Positions 1 through 5,885 are shown, counted from the first letter of the stretch. The stretch is DNA of 7,305 nucleotides from CAVOBC01 sp963693635 (GCA_963693635.1 CAVOBC010000246.1:1-7305), one strand, 5' to 3'. Numbers and translations are program-made. Notes: generated by a model from the letters alone, not told the origin.

Positions 1-636
1 CGCCACCGTCGGCGCAACAACAAGCGCACCGTGATTGCGCAGCATCAGCACCCGCTTGTCGCCGAGCATCTCTGCCATCCGCGCACCTTCATCTTCACTA
101 TCGAGCAGTCCGTCGTACACATCGTAGTACACAACATCGTTATGAAATCCAGCGGACTGTTGCGAACTGCGCGTCTCAAACAGCACGTCCTTTCGTATCG
201 ACATGGCAGTGATGTAAGGCGCATGAACGTGGATAACGCAACGCGCATCGGCCCTCGCCGCATGCACAGGTCGGTGAATGATCCACCCGGCCAGAATTGG
301 CGGGCGCTCGCCAGATGTCATATTGCCATCTTCGGTCATCAACGCGAGGCTGCTGGCGGTAACCTGAGACCAGTGCGTATGTCCCGGCGAGATCAGCATT
401 CGCGAGGAATCATCCGGACACACATAGCTGATGTGATTCCACACGCCCTCATTGAGACCATGGCGGACCGCAAGGCGGTGCGCAGCGGCAACATCCAGTC
501 GCGCGTCTCTTGATGCTAAGCTCTCTACTTCTAAACCCTCTGCTTCTAAGTTCTCTGCTTCTAAGTTCTCTGCTTCTGAGATTTCCGATTCGGTGTCTGC
601 CGTTTCAGTGTTTTCGGTCTCTGTTTTGATATCCAT
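1..636 (-). CDS. Class II aldolase/adducin-fold protein, adducin-like subgroup, C-terminus cut by window edge
   Basis: The frame is open from ATG at 636 down to base 1, giving 212 residues, and the C-terminus lies outside the window. The class II aldolase/adducin fold is shown by the metal-binding pair H136 and H138 in CVIHVHAP and the third histidine, H202, in LMLRNHGALVV, with the upstream segment NHISYVCPDD and LISPGHTHW typical of this fold. Fuculose-1-phosphate aldolase has a catalytic glutamate 19 residues before its first HxH histidine. Here that region reads PPILAGWIIH, with glycine or alanine instead, as in adducin-like members, so true aldolase activity is doubtful. A metal-dependent lyase, decarboxylase or isomerase role on a hydroxylated acid or sugar is possible. 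Residues 1-43 form a glutamate-rich, probably disordered extension coded largely by 15-bp repeats. The ATG overlaps the stop of the upstream TIM-barrel gene by one base, so the two are coupled. Family is confident; substrate is unknown. Confidence 0.88.
   Translation of the reverse strand, partial: MDIKTETENTETADTESEISEAENLEAENLEAEGLEVESLASRDARLDVAAAHRLAVRHGLNEGVWNHISYVCPDDSSRMLISPGHTHWSQVTASSLALMTEDGNMTSGERPPILAGWIIHRPVHAARADARCVIHVHAPYITAMSIRKDVLFETRSSQQSAGFHNDVVYYDVYDGLLDSEDEGARMAEMLGDKRVLMLRNHGALVVAPTVA
511..585. repeat. 15-bp tandem repeat inside the coding region (about 5 copies)
   Basis: The unit tgcttctaagttctc is perfect at 541-555 and 556-570. Degenerate copies flank it at 526-540 (4 mismatches), 511-525 (3 mismatches) and 571-585 (3 mismatches). 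Because the period is a multiple of three it keeps the minus-strand frame and encodes the pentads AENLE, AENLE, AEGLE and VESLA at the start of the aldolase-fold protein. The leucines are TTA codons, which are scarce in the rest of this GC-rich window. The array looks like a slippage-made minisatellite within a gene. Confidence 0.85.
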
Positions 637-1628
637 CACGAGTTGGCAGCAGCCGTCTCCTTCCAGGTAGACCGCAGCCATTTCGCACAGGCGACCGAGT
701 GCTCAAAGATCGAGTAGCCATGACCTGCGCCGTAGTCCGGGGCTGGAATGAACTCGGTCGACACCTGGCCAAGCCGGCCCAGATTGTCCGTCGCGTGATA
801 GGTGAAGAGCTGACGAACCACCTCTTTCCACGGCGCAAGCCGCGTCTCGTCCCAGGGCGCAACGTACTCATCGGCCCCGGGTTCGATGAACGGATATTGA
901 ACGCCTCGACCCGGGCGACCGTCCGCGTATCGATACCGGGTATTCCTGGGATTGTTCGGCACCGCCGCGCGCGCATGGCAATGATGCACGAAGCCACGTT
1001 CGATCCACTCGCGGCAGACGCTGCCGTTGGCAAACGGATCCAGCACCAGTTCGCCTGCCTCGATCGCCGACCTGATGTCGAAGACCTCCTGCTCCTCCGG
1101 GTTGTCCATCTTGAAGATCACGTGCGAATGATCGAGGGTCATCCGGTACGGAACACCACGAGCCTCAACCGCATCAGCCACCCGTGACACCCGGCGGAAG
1201 TCCTCGGACCACATGTTGATGTGCACCTCGAAGGTGGGCAGGCAGCCACACGCGTCGCCCCATTCAGCCGCTTGCAGGTACGCCGCTACGACCTCGTCAT
1301 CAGTGACGAAATGACCGTCGGCATGCTTCGACAGAATCTGCGTGTTGTGCACTTTGCTGCCAAGCCGGGCCGAAAGCTCCAGTTTTTCCCTCAGCAATTG
1401 CTCGTCCTTGCCGAGTTGATAGAACCAACCCCCCGCGCGTACCGGCAGCCCGTACTTCTCGCTTGCAGCGAGGTATTCATCGACCAGAGCCGCGCTCTCA
1501 GGGGTCTTGTCGTAGTAGTCGTACGCGCCACTTTCCTTGACCATGCGGAAGCGCGTATCCACGCCGAACTCAGTCGCATCCGTGTGCATGATGCCGTTCT
1601 CCGTTATCCCGATCTGCAGATCCGCCAT
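636..1628 (-). CDS. Xylose-isomerase-like TIM-barrel sugar (phosphate) isomerase/epimerase
   Basis: 330 residues, complete. The frame is open upstream to 1697, but ATG at 1628 (MADLQIGITENG) is preferred because it has GGGAG six bases upstream and the protein then begins directly with the first beta strand. The four metal ligands expected of this barrel family appear in order: E134 in PTFEVHIN, D166 in MTLDHSHV, a histidine in VHHCHAR (probably H218), and E292 in STEFIPAP. This matches the Glu/Asp/His/Glu set of tagatose 3-epimerase-type enzymes, so a divalent-metal-dependent aldose/ketose isomerisation or epimerisation in the cytoplasm is the likely chemistry. The stop (TGA at 638-636) overlaps the ATG of the downstream aldolase-fold gene in a TGATG junction. 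The pairing suggests both act on one carbohydrate or polyol, but neither gene reveals which. About 140 bases upstream, before the acetyltransferase stop, hold no convincing promoter that I can see. Confidence 0.9.
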   Translation of the reverse strand: MADLQIGITENGIMHTDATEFGVDTRFRMVKESGAYDYYDKTPESAALVDEYLAASEKYGLPVRAGGWFYQLGKDEQLLREKLELSARLGSKVHNTQILSKHADGHFVTDDEVVAAYLQAAEWGDACGCLPTFEVHINMWSEDFRRVSRVADAVEARGVPYRMTLDHSHVIFKMDNPEEQEVFDIRSAIEAGELVLDPFANGSVCREWIERGFVHHCHARAAVPNNPRNTRYRYADGRPGRGVQYPFIEPGADEYVAPWDETRLAPWKEVVRQLFTYHATDNLGRLGQVSTEFIPAPDYGAGHGYSIFEHSVACAKWLRSTWKETAAANS

Positions 1629-1769
1629 CGCTGACTCCCGTTTTGTTTGCCCGGCCACATGCCGCGCCCATGTCATCCATTCTGCAATCAGCGTCAATCA
1701 AAGGCGAGTAGAAGCTGGACCATCACCAGGCAGGTTTCTTTGTCGGAACCGGTGAACAGTGCAGGCGTG

Positions 1770-2285
1770 TCAAGCGCCAGACTCGGCGAACGCCGAGACA
1801 TAGGTCGCGTCGCCAACGAGCGCTTCGATGCAGCCAGGCTCAAGCGACAGATGCATGAAAGCATCAGTCGCATCATAATCATTGCCGATGTGGGACCGCG
1901 TGAAGCCAAATCTCGGGTAGTAAGCTGGACTGCCGAGCAGGAAGAGGCCTTTCAGACCAAGCGCCCGGCACGCATCGATCATGGCAAGCATCAGTGCGCT
2001 GCCGACCCCGGTTCGCTGCCGGAGAGGAACCACCGAGAGCGGCGCCGCGCCGCCAAACTGGTCGCTGCGTCCGGCCAGCGTGATCGGTGACACCATAACG
2101 TGACCGATGACTTTGCCATCACTCAAAGCAACCAGGGAGACGAGTGACTCGTCTCGATCCCGGATCAGTTCAACCAGACAGGGCGTCTCGTCGTCGCCAA
2201 AAGCCGATCGTACGACCTCAGAGATTGCGCCAACGTCCGCCGGTTCTTCGGCGCGAATAGTCCAGTTGACGTTGTCTGTGCCCAC
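1770..2285 (-). CDS. GNAT family N-acetyltransferase, YhbS-like
   Basis: 171 residues from GTG at 2285. The acetyl-CoA pyrophosphate-binding motif of GNAT enzymes is clear: the strand APLSVVP at 81-87 followed by LRQRTGVGSALM (88-99), matching the R/Q-x-x-G-x-G/A consensus and its helix. YYPRFGF at 122-128 is the signature of the YhbS-like branch. The protein should transfer an acetyl group from acetyl-CoA to an amine in the cytoplasm; the acceptor cannot be read from sequence. The frame extends upstream to another GTG at 2321, but 2285 has a strong Shine-Dalgarno, GGAAGGGA, five bases upstream and better fits the family's N-terminus (VNWTIRAEEPADV). A perfect 12-bp inverted repeat lies 40 bases upstream of the preferred start. 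The gene sits alone, 95 bases after the upstream YjbR-type gene. Confidence 0.92.
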   Translation of the reverse strand: MGTDNVNWTIRAEEPADVGAISEVVRSAFGDDETPCLVELIRDRDESLVSLVALSDGKVIGHVMVSPITLAGRSDQFGGAAPLSVVPLRQRTGVGSALMLAMIDACRALGLKGLFLLGSPAYYPRFGFTRSHIGNDYDATDAFMHLSLEPGCIEALVGDATYVSAFAESGA

Positions 2286-2290
2286 GCTTG

Positions 2291-2298
2291 TCCCTTCC
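2291..2298 (-). promoter_or_regulatory. Shine-Dalgarno that sets the GTG start of the acetyltransferase
   Basis: On the minus strand GGAAGGGA is followed by CAAGC and then GTG at 2285. The next upstream candidate, GTG at 2321, has no comparable purine tract just before it. This supports the shorter protein. Confidence 0.65.
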
Positions 2299-2325
2299 GG
2301 AATGACCCTCGAACGCCCCACGGAT

Positions 2326-2353
2326 GACGCACAATCGCCCTCGATTGTGCGTC
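2326..2353. repeat. Perfect 12-bp inverted repeat with 4-nt loop
   Basis: The arms GACGCACAATCG (2326-2337) and CGATTGTGCGTC (2342-2353) are exactly complementary, separated by ccct. It lies between the YjbR-type gene stop (2381) and the acetyltransferase start (2285). Neither side has a T-run, so it is not a standard Rho-independent terminator. It could act as a hairpin at the RNA 3' or 5' end, or as a dyad operator. No second copy was seen in the window. Confidence 0.85.
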
Positions 2354-2380
2354 CAATGAACCGATCAGGTGACGAGCCTG

Positions 2381-2779
2381 TCAGGCTTCCCGCTCTTCAT
2401 ACTCGCGGATCAGTTTGGCCGTCGCAACCATGCGCCATGCCTGCTCAATGATGCCCGGCATCGCGTCCCAACGCACGGTTTCAAGGTTGATCAGCACCAT
2501 GTCCGAGTTTGCGTAGTGGTCCGTGATGTAGAAGGTCCCGGGCGACGCCATCATCAGCATGTCCCGCTCCATGAGATCACAACAAATCGCGAGACTGCCC
2601 TCACCTTCGGTTCTCAGGCGCGCCACGAACTTCTGCCTGACCTTGATCGCCGGCGTTCCGTACGACCGGCTTTCCTCACAGCCAGGGAATGTCTTCGCGA
2701 TTTCCACCACTCTCGCGAAGAGTTCGGCATTCTCTGGCGACGGCGGAAACCTGATTGGCGTGGGTTCTTTCTTTGCCAA
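2381..2779 (-). CDS. MmcQ/YjbR family protein (TTG start)
   Basis: 132 residues from TTG at 2779. Family hallmarks appear in order: FPGCEESRSYGTPAIKV (31-47) with the following QKFVARL, and YITDHYANSDMVLINL (84-99), followed by the C-terminal helix EQAWRMVATAKLI (112-124). Members are small cytoplasmic proteins with a CyaY-like/DNA-binding-like fold, often labelled DNA-binding, whose real role is unsettled. The frame is open upstream to ATG at 2836, but the added residues (MDTTLTGRRHSGQRQKEVS) look unlike the family. The TTG has a perfect AAGGAGG five bases upstream, so it is much the better start. The stop TGA (2383-2381) lies within a short palindrome, gcctgtcaggc (2376-2386). The gap of about 190 bases up to the S4 gene stop holds nothing else I recognise. 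Confidence 0.9.
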   Translation of the reverse strand: MAKKEPTPIRFPPSPENAELFARVVEIAKTFPGCEESRSYGTPAIKVRQKFVARLRTEGEGSLAICCDLMERDMLMMASPGTFYITDHYANSDMVLINLETVRWDAMPGIIEQAWRMVATAKLIREYEEREA

Positions 2780-2784
2780 AGAAA

Positions 2785-2791
2785 CCTCCTT
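2785..2791 (-). promoter_or_regulatory. Consensus Shine-Dalgarno that decides the TTG start of the YjbR-type gene
   Basis: AAGGAGG followed by the five-base spacer TTTCT and then TTG at 2779. The perfect anti-SD match would compensate for the weak start codon. Confidence 0.8.
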
Positions 2792-2971
2792 CTGCCTTTG
2801 GCCCGAATGTCTGCGGCCCGTTAAGGTTGTATCCACTGGCGATTCAGGATGGGTACTTCCTCACGACACCGGCTTTAGCACGTGCTGCGGTCACTTTGGG
2901 GCCGTCAGGGAACAAGCCGCCGGAGGGGATCTCGACGCACTATTAGCGGAGGTTTCTTCAACCCATTTTGG

Positions 2972-3283
2972 TCATTTAGTCGGCGAATGTTCAACATCAA
3001 CCCGCGTGGACGCGCAAACCACAGACGGTGACAGCTTGATCCAAATTTTGTCATCGTTGAACTCAATCGTATCGCCGGCAACGATCTTCTTGCGCTTCTG
3101 AGTCTCGGATTTCCCATTGACCAGCACCTGACCAGATGCAACAGCCACTTTGGCTGCACCACCACTGGTAGCCATACCCTCAAACTTCAGTATCTTGTAT
3201 AGCTCGGTAGGTTCTGATGATATTTCAACCAAGCGAAAGCCTGCTGGTGCTTCTGTATCTGACGGGCTCACGAGTGTTGTCAT
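2972..3283 (-). CDS. Small S4-domain RNA-binding protein (YbcJ-like)
   Basis: 103 residues from ATG at 3283. Residues 16-75 form a complete S4 domain: FRLVEISSEPTELYKILKFEG, then MATSGGAAKVAVASG and QVLVNGKSETQKRKKIVAGD, where SGG.AK, V.VNG and the basic KRKKI..GD are the hallmarks of the YbcJ/RNA-binding S4 group. These small proteins bind structured RNA, probably ribosomal, and act in the cytoplasm. About 28 residues follow the S4 domain (IWIKLSPSVVCASTRVDVEHSPTK), making it longer than the usual 70-residue single-domain member. The Shine-Dalgarno is weak (TAGGT about nine bases upstream). Base use here and in the leader looks more AT-rich than the flanking genes. The 231-base gap from the upstream acyl-CoA dehydrogenase and its dense stem-loops suggest a separate transcription unit, or a processed leader. 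Confidence 0.9.
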   Translation of the reverse strand: MTTLVSPSDTEAPAGFRLVEISSEPTELYKILKFEGMATSGGAAKVAVASGQVLVNGKSETQKRKKIVAGDTIEFNDDKIWIKLSPSVVCASTRVDVEHSPTK

Positions 3284-3312
3284 GTTGTTAAACCTACTGT
3301 CTGAATTTGCGC

Positions 3313-3459
3313 GGCGTTCTTCGCCAGATGCGGCATCTCAGTAACTGATATGGCGTGCTCGACCGCCAGGGTTCTCGTAAGCCGAAGGCAACCCTAACTG
3401 ATTTGGGGTAATTACAGATACCCTGCAGGAAATCAAGCTCGTCACGGGTTTGTGACCCG
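3313..3459 (-). other. Stem-loop-rich leader upstream of the S4 gene
   Basis: Read toward the S4 gene, seven small inverted repeats abut with little space: 3459-3445 (cgggt/acccg), 3423-3406 (gggta/taccc), 3395-3368 (agggtt/aaccct, 16-nt loop), 3368-3351 (tggcg/cgcca), 3348-3338 (tcagt/actga), 3338-3326 (agatgc/gcatct) and 3325-3313 (ggcg/cgcc). Stems are 4-6 bp, so each one alone could be chance; the unbroken series is what stands out. No open frame with a family signature covers it. It could be a structured 5' leader, a small RNA or decayed repeat DNA. I do not recognise a known riboswitch. Confidence 0.4.
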
Positions 3460-3514
3460 GCGAAAAGATAGCGTTAGCCATTGAGTGCCACGAGGTGTGC
3501 ATCCCTGCAACTCG

Positions 3515-4693
3515 CTAATCAGGCAGGCCGAGCACTCTCTTCGCAATGATATTTTTTTGAATCTCATTGCTGCCGCTGTAAATGGAGGCTGCACGGGTCG
3601 AGAGCCATCGGCGGGTGCCCATGAGTTCGTCCGCGTTAAACGCATCACCCTCCCAGCCGTAACCCTGGCTGCCCCGAAGCGCCGCCATCAGCTCCGTGTG
3701 TTCCTTTTCGAGTTCCGTGCTTACAATCTTCATGATCGACGTCACAGCGCCAGGCGTCTTGCCGTCAGTTGCCTCGTCAACGATGCGGCGCTGTGTCAGC
3801 CGCAGCGCGTGGGCATTCATCTCGTACCCTGAAACGGAGTCGCGCACCGCGCCGTCAGCCAGACGCCCGTGCTGCGTGCCCACATACTCGCGCGCTACGT
3901 CGATCACCCCCGCGGTCCGCCTGGCGGTGCTGCCCGCCACCAACATCTCCATGCCGGAACGTTCGTGTTGCAGAAGCCGTTTGCCGACCGTCCAGCCACG
4001 ATTTATCTCGCCGATCATGTCACGCTTGTCGGCGACGGCATCGTCAAAGAACGTCTCACAGAACGGCGAACTGCCGCTGATCATCCGAATCGGACGCACC
4101 TCGATGCCCGGCTGGTCCATCTTCAGAACGAAAAAGCTGATGCCGTCGTGCTTCGGCACCTCAGGATCAGTACGCACCAACAGAAACATCCATTCGCAAT
4201 AGTCGCCGTCGGACGTCCAGATCTTGTGGCCGTTGATGATGAACTGGTCCCCGTCAGGGACGGCCGCCGTGCGCAGACTCGCGAGGTCAGACCCGGCCCC
4301 CGGTTCGCTGTACCCCTGACACCACGCGCCATCACCGCGAGCGATCACCGGCAGCAGCCGACGCTTCTGCTCCTCAGTGCCAAACTCAAGGACCGTGGGC
4401 CCGACCATCGTGACGCCCCGATTCATCAGCGGCGGTCGCGCGCCCACTGCCTTCATCTCTTCAAGCAGGGTCACGTACTCGCGGGACGAGAGCCCGGCAC
4501 CACCGTATTCTCGCGCCCACGTCGGCGTGGTCCATCCCTTCTCAGCCATCCGTTCCAGCCAGACCTGTAAATCCGTGTGTTCAAGCGGAATCTTGCTGCT
4601 GCCGGTGTGCACCTGACCCGGGCCGCGCGCCCCTTGCGGGCAGTTGGCCGCGAGCCATGCGCGCGCTTCGCTGCGAAACTGATCGAGACTCAT
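3515..4693 (-). CDS. Acyl-CoA dehydrogenase family flavoprotein
   Basis: 392 residues, normal family length. ATG at 4693 has GAGGAGG four bases upstream, giving a confident start. The alpha-helical N-terminal domain (about 1-120) is followed by the FAD/substrate motif WCQGYSEPGAGSDLASL (124-140), the middle beta domain with the INGHKIWTSDGDYCEWM segment (153-169), and the C-terminal helical domain ending in the family signature IYSGSNEIQKNIIAKRVLGL (371-390). The enzyme should oxidise an acyl-CoA to its 2-enoyl-CoA with FAD, passing electrons to an electron-transfer flavoprotein. The medium-chain-type catalytic glutamate that follows IY (as in IYEGT) is serine here. A glutamate in LQHERSG (E244) may replace it, as the alternatively placed base does in isovaleryl- and long-chain-CoA dehydrogenases, or the protein may work with a partner as the steroid side-chain enzymes do. 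The substrate is unknown. No partner hydratase or thiolase is visible nearby. Confidence 0.94.
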   Translation of the reverse strand: MSLDQFRSEARAWLAANCPQGARGPGQVHTGSSKIPLEHTDLQVWLERMAEKGWTTPTWAREYGGAGLSSREYVTLLEEMKAVGARPPLMNRGVTMVGPTVLEFGTEEQKRRLLPVIARGDGAWCQGYSEPGAGSDLASLRTAAVPDGDQFIINGHKIWTSDGDYCEWMFLLVRTDPEVPKHDGISFFVLKMDQPGIEVRPIRMISGSSPFCETFFDDAVADKRDMIGEINRGWTVGKRLLQHERSGMEMLVAGSTARRTAGVIDVAREYVGTQHGRLADGAVRDSVSGYEMNAHALRLTQRRIVDEATDGKTPGAVTSIMKIVSTELEKEHTELMAALRGSQGYGWEGDAFNADELMGTRRWLSTRAASIYSGSNEIQKNIIAKRVLGLPD

Positions 4694-4765
4694 GCTTCCT
4701 CCTCTTGGGGAAATTTTGCTTGGGGAGTGCTGCGTCGAATCTTACACCGAGGCGGGTCTCCGCTG

Positions 4766-4804
4766 CCGGACCCTGCGCCGCGACCGTGACATCGCAGGGG
4801 CCGG
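4766..4804. repeat. Imperfect inverted repeat in the divergent promoter region
   Basis: The arms CCGGACCCTGCG (4766-4777) and CGCAGGGGCCGG (4793-4804) pair at 11 of 12 positions around a 15-base centre. It lies between the divergently read acyl-CoA dehydrogenase (start 4693) and the DUF4097-type gene (start 4947), the position expected of an operator or leader hairpin. The remaining 253-base gap shows no clear sigma-70 promoter and no other gene. Confidence 0.6.
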
Positions 4805-5149
4805 GGTGCACGATTCAAACCTTTCCGGCATGCCCGCCATCTCAGTGGCACGGGCTGCGAGCCAGGCGAGAGGGTGCGACCCGGCCGCAATCATCGGTGT
4901 TGAGCCCACGACCCAACGATCAACAAAAAAACCCAGGGGAAACAACATGCGTTGTTATCTGACCCAGGTCATTACTGCATTCGCTGCGCTTGCATTCGCG
5001 AACGCCGCGACCGCGGGCAAAGCGACCGAAGAAATAGAGGATACCCTGCCGTTCAACTCGCGCAGCACGCTCGAAGTAAACAACGTCAACGGCTCGATTG
5101 AGGTTACCGCCTGGGACCGGGCGAGATTCACATTTACGCCGAAAAAGTC

Positions 5150-5824
5150 GTGAAAACGGGCTCTCTGGGCGACCGCACCGATGCACTTGATCGCATTGAA
5201 GTCGTGATTCAAGAGTCAACGACAGGCGTCCTCGTGAAGACCATCCATCACCGCAAGTGGGGCAGCTCTAACGGGCGCGTCAGTTACGCCATCAAGGTCC
5301 CACGGGATGCAGACCTGCGGATAAGAACGACCAACGGGCGGGTAATCACCGACGGCGTTAACGGCAACCACGGCCTGCGCTCGGTCAATGGATCGATTTC
5401 CGCAGAGCGCATGGCGGGCTCGATGAAGACGCGGACCACCAATGGCAGCATCGACATTGAACTCACTCGCCTCAACGCGAACGAAGATATCAACCTGAAG
5501 ACCGTCAACGGCAGCATCGTGCTGAGCCTGCCGGAGGCAACGACCGCAGATCTCGATGTGACAACAGCCAATGGCCGGATCCGCAGCGACCTGCCGGTCA
5601 CGATTGGAACCGCCAGCAAGCGGAAACTGCACGGCACCCTGAACGGCGGCGGCGACACCCGCGTGCGCGTGTCAACGGTCAACGGTCAACGGTCAACGGC
5701 AGCATCTCCCTGCGGGGCGTTTCACGGGGCTCTTCTATCGACGGGCGTGATACACACTTCGGGATCCAGCAGGCAAGGATCCCGCGCACCGGGCGCTGCC
5801 GGTAACGCCGGTTCGTCCGCCTGA
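5150..5824 (+). CDS. C-terminal fragment ORF of the broken DUF4097-type gene
   Basis: This 224-residue frame from GTG at 5150 (MKTGSLGDRTDALDRIEVVI) is the longest intact piece and is what a gene caller would probably report. It lacks the signal peptide and first beta strands, which lie in the other frame upstream. From about residue 179 onward (QRSTAASPCGAF onward) it is out of frame because of the 7-bp repeat and no longer resembles the family, ending at 5824 rather than the native 5805. No good Shine-Dalgarno precedes the GTG. If translated alone it would stay in the cytoplasm, so I regard it as a remnant. Confidence 0.5.
   Translation: MKTGSLGDRTDALDRIEVVIQESTTGVLVKTIHHRKWGSSNGRVSYAIKVPRDADLRIRTTNGRVITDGVNGNHGLRSVNGSISAERMAGSMKTRTTNGSIDIELTRLNANEDINLKTVNGSIVLSLPEATTADLDVTTANGRIRSDLPVTIGTASKRKLHGTLNGGGDTRVRVSTVNGQRSTAASPCGAFHGALLSTGVIHTSGSSRQGSRAPGAAGNAGSSA
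5671..5698. repeat. Heptanucleotide tandem repeat, (gtcaacg)4
   Basis: Four perfect head-to-tail copies of gtcaacg lie inside the coding part of the DUF4097-type gene, on the codons of a TVNG turn. Seven is not a multiple of three, so each gain or loss shifts the frame. Two or five copies would keep the native C-terminus; the four seen here do not. Confidence 0.92.
5760..5784. repeat. 8-bp inverted repeat near the end of the DUF4097-type gene
   Basis: cgggatcc (5760-5767) and ggatcccg (5777-5784) pair perfectly around a 9-base loop, 19 bases before the native stop at 5805. No T-run follows, so a standard intrinsic terminator is unlikely. A 3'-end hairpin is possible. Confidence 0.55.
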
Positions 5825-5856
5825 GCCATCGACTGGATTGAACGGATCGAGAGCAC

Positions 5857-5882
5857 CGATTCACCTGCACGATTCACCTGCA
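5857..5882. repeat. Perfect 13-bp tandem duplication
   Basis: cgattcacctgca occurs at 5857-5869 and again at 5870-5882 with no gap, in the 194-base gap between the DUF4097-type gene and the solute-binding protein. No binding-site identity can be assigned. Confidence 0.9.
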
Positions 5883-5885
5883 AAT

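Larger units (their letters stand above)
4947..5805 (+). pseudogene. DUF4097-type secreted beta-repeat protein, broken by two frameshifts
   Basis: ATG at 4947 has AGGGGA six bases upstream and starts a signal peptide (MRCYLTQVITAFAALAFANA, then ATAGKA), so export is expected. The mature part is a DUF4097-like beta-repeat: VNNVNGSIEV, RTTNGRV, SVNGSIS, RTTNGSIDI, KTVNGSIVL, TTANGRIRS, STVNG, each a T-x-N-G turn between strands. Two breaks are seen. Near 5121-5124 the frame leaves the conserved path: inserting one base restores AEIHIYAEKVVKTGSLGD, while the actual frame ends at TGA 5151-5153. At 5671-5698 a 7-bp unit occurs four times; two copies fewer restores TVNGSISLRGVSRGSS and a stop at 5803-5805. 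Both repairs together give exactly 282 codons including the stop. The domain has no catalytic role I can name and often sits in cell-envelope proteins. A sequencing error could explain the first break; the second is less easily dismissed. Confidence 0.75.

Noticed and set aside
31..513. Plus-strand open frame of 160 codons at the left edge
   Set aside because: The opposite strand encodes the aldolase/adducin fold with its metal histidines, so this frame is a shadow.
2326..2353. Rho-independent terminator for the YjbR-type gene
   Set aside because: The hairpin is strong, but no T-run follows on either strand.
3869..4570. Long plus-strand open frame of 233 codons opposite the acyl-CoA dehydrogenase
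   Set aside because: It is the antisense shadow of a clearly recognisable flavoprotein gene. Its sequence has no family features and is rich in Arg, His and Pro, as expected of a GC-rich antisense frame.
4705..4760. Sigma-70 promoter for the acyl-CoA dehydrogenase (TAAGAT-like -10 on the minus strand)
   Set aside because: Only a partial -10 match and no -35 at the right spacing, so not supportable.
4692..4946. N-terminal extension of the DUF4097-type gene back to 4692
   Set aside because: The frame is open but the extension is not protein-like and would bury the signal peptide. ATG 4947 has a Shine-Dalgarno and starts directly with that signal.
5139..5153. Programmed -1 frameshift at GAAAAAG just before the TGA in the DUF4097-type gene
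   Set aside because: The tract is only partly slippery, and the family-like sequence already lies in the other frame upstream of it (EIHIYAEK), so the shift must occur before it. A deletion or sequencing error fits better.
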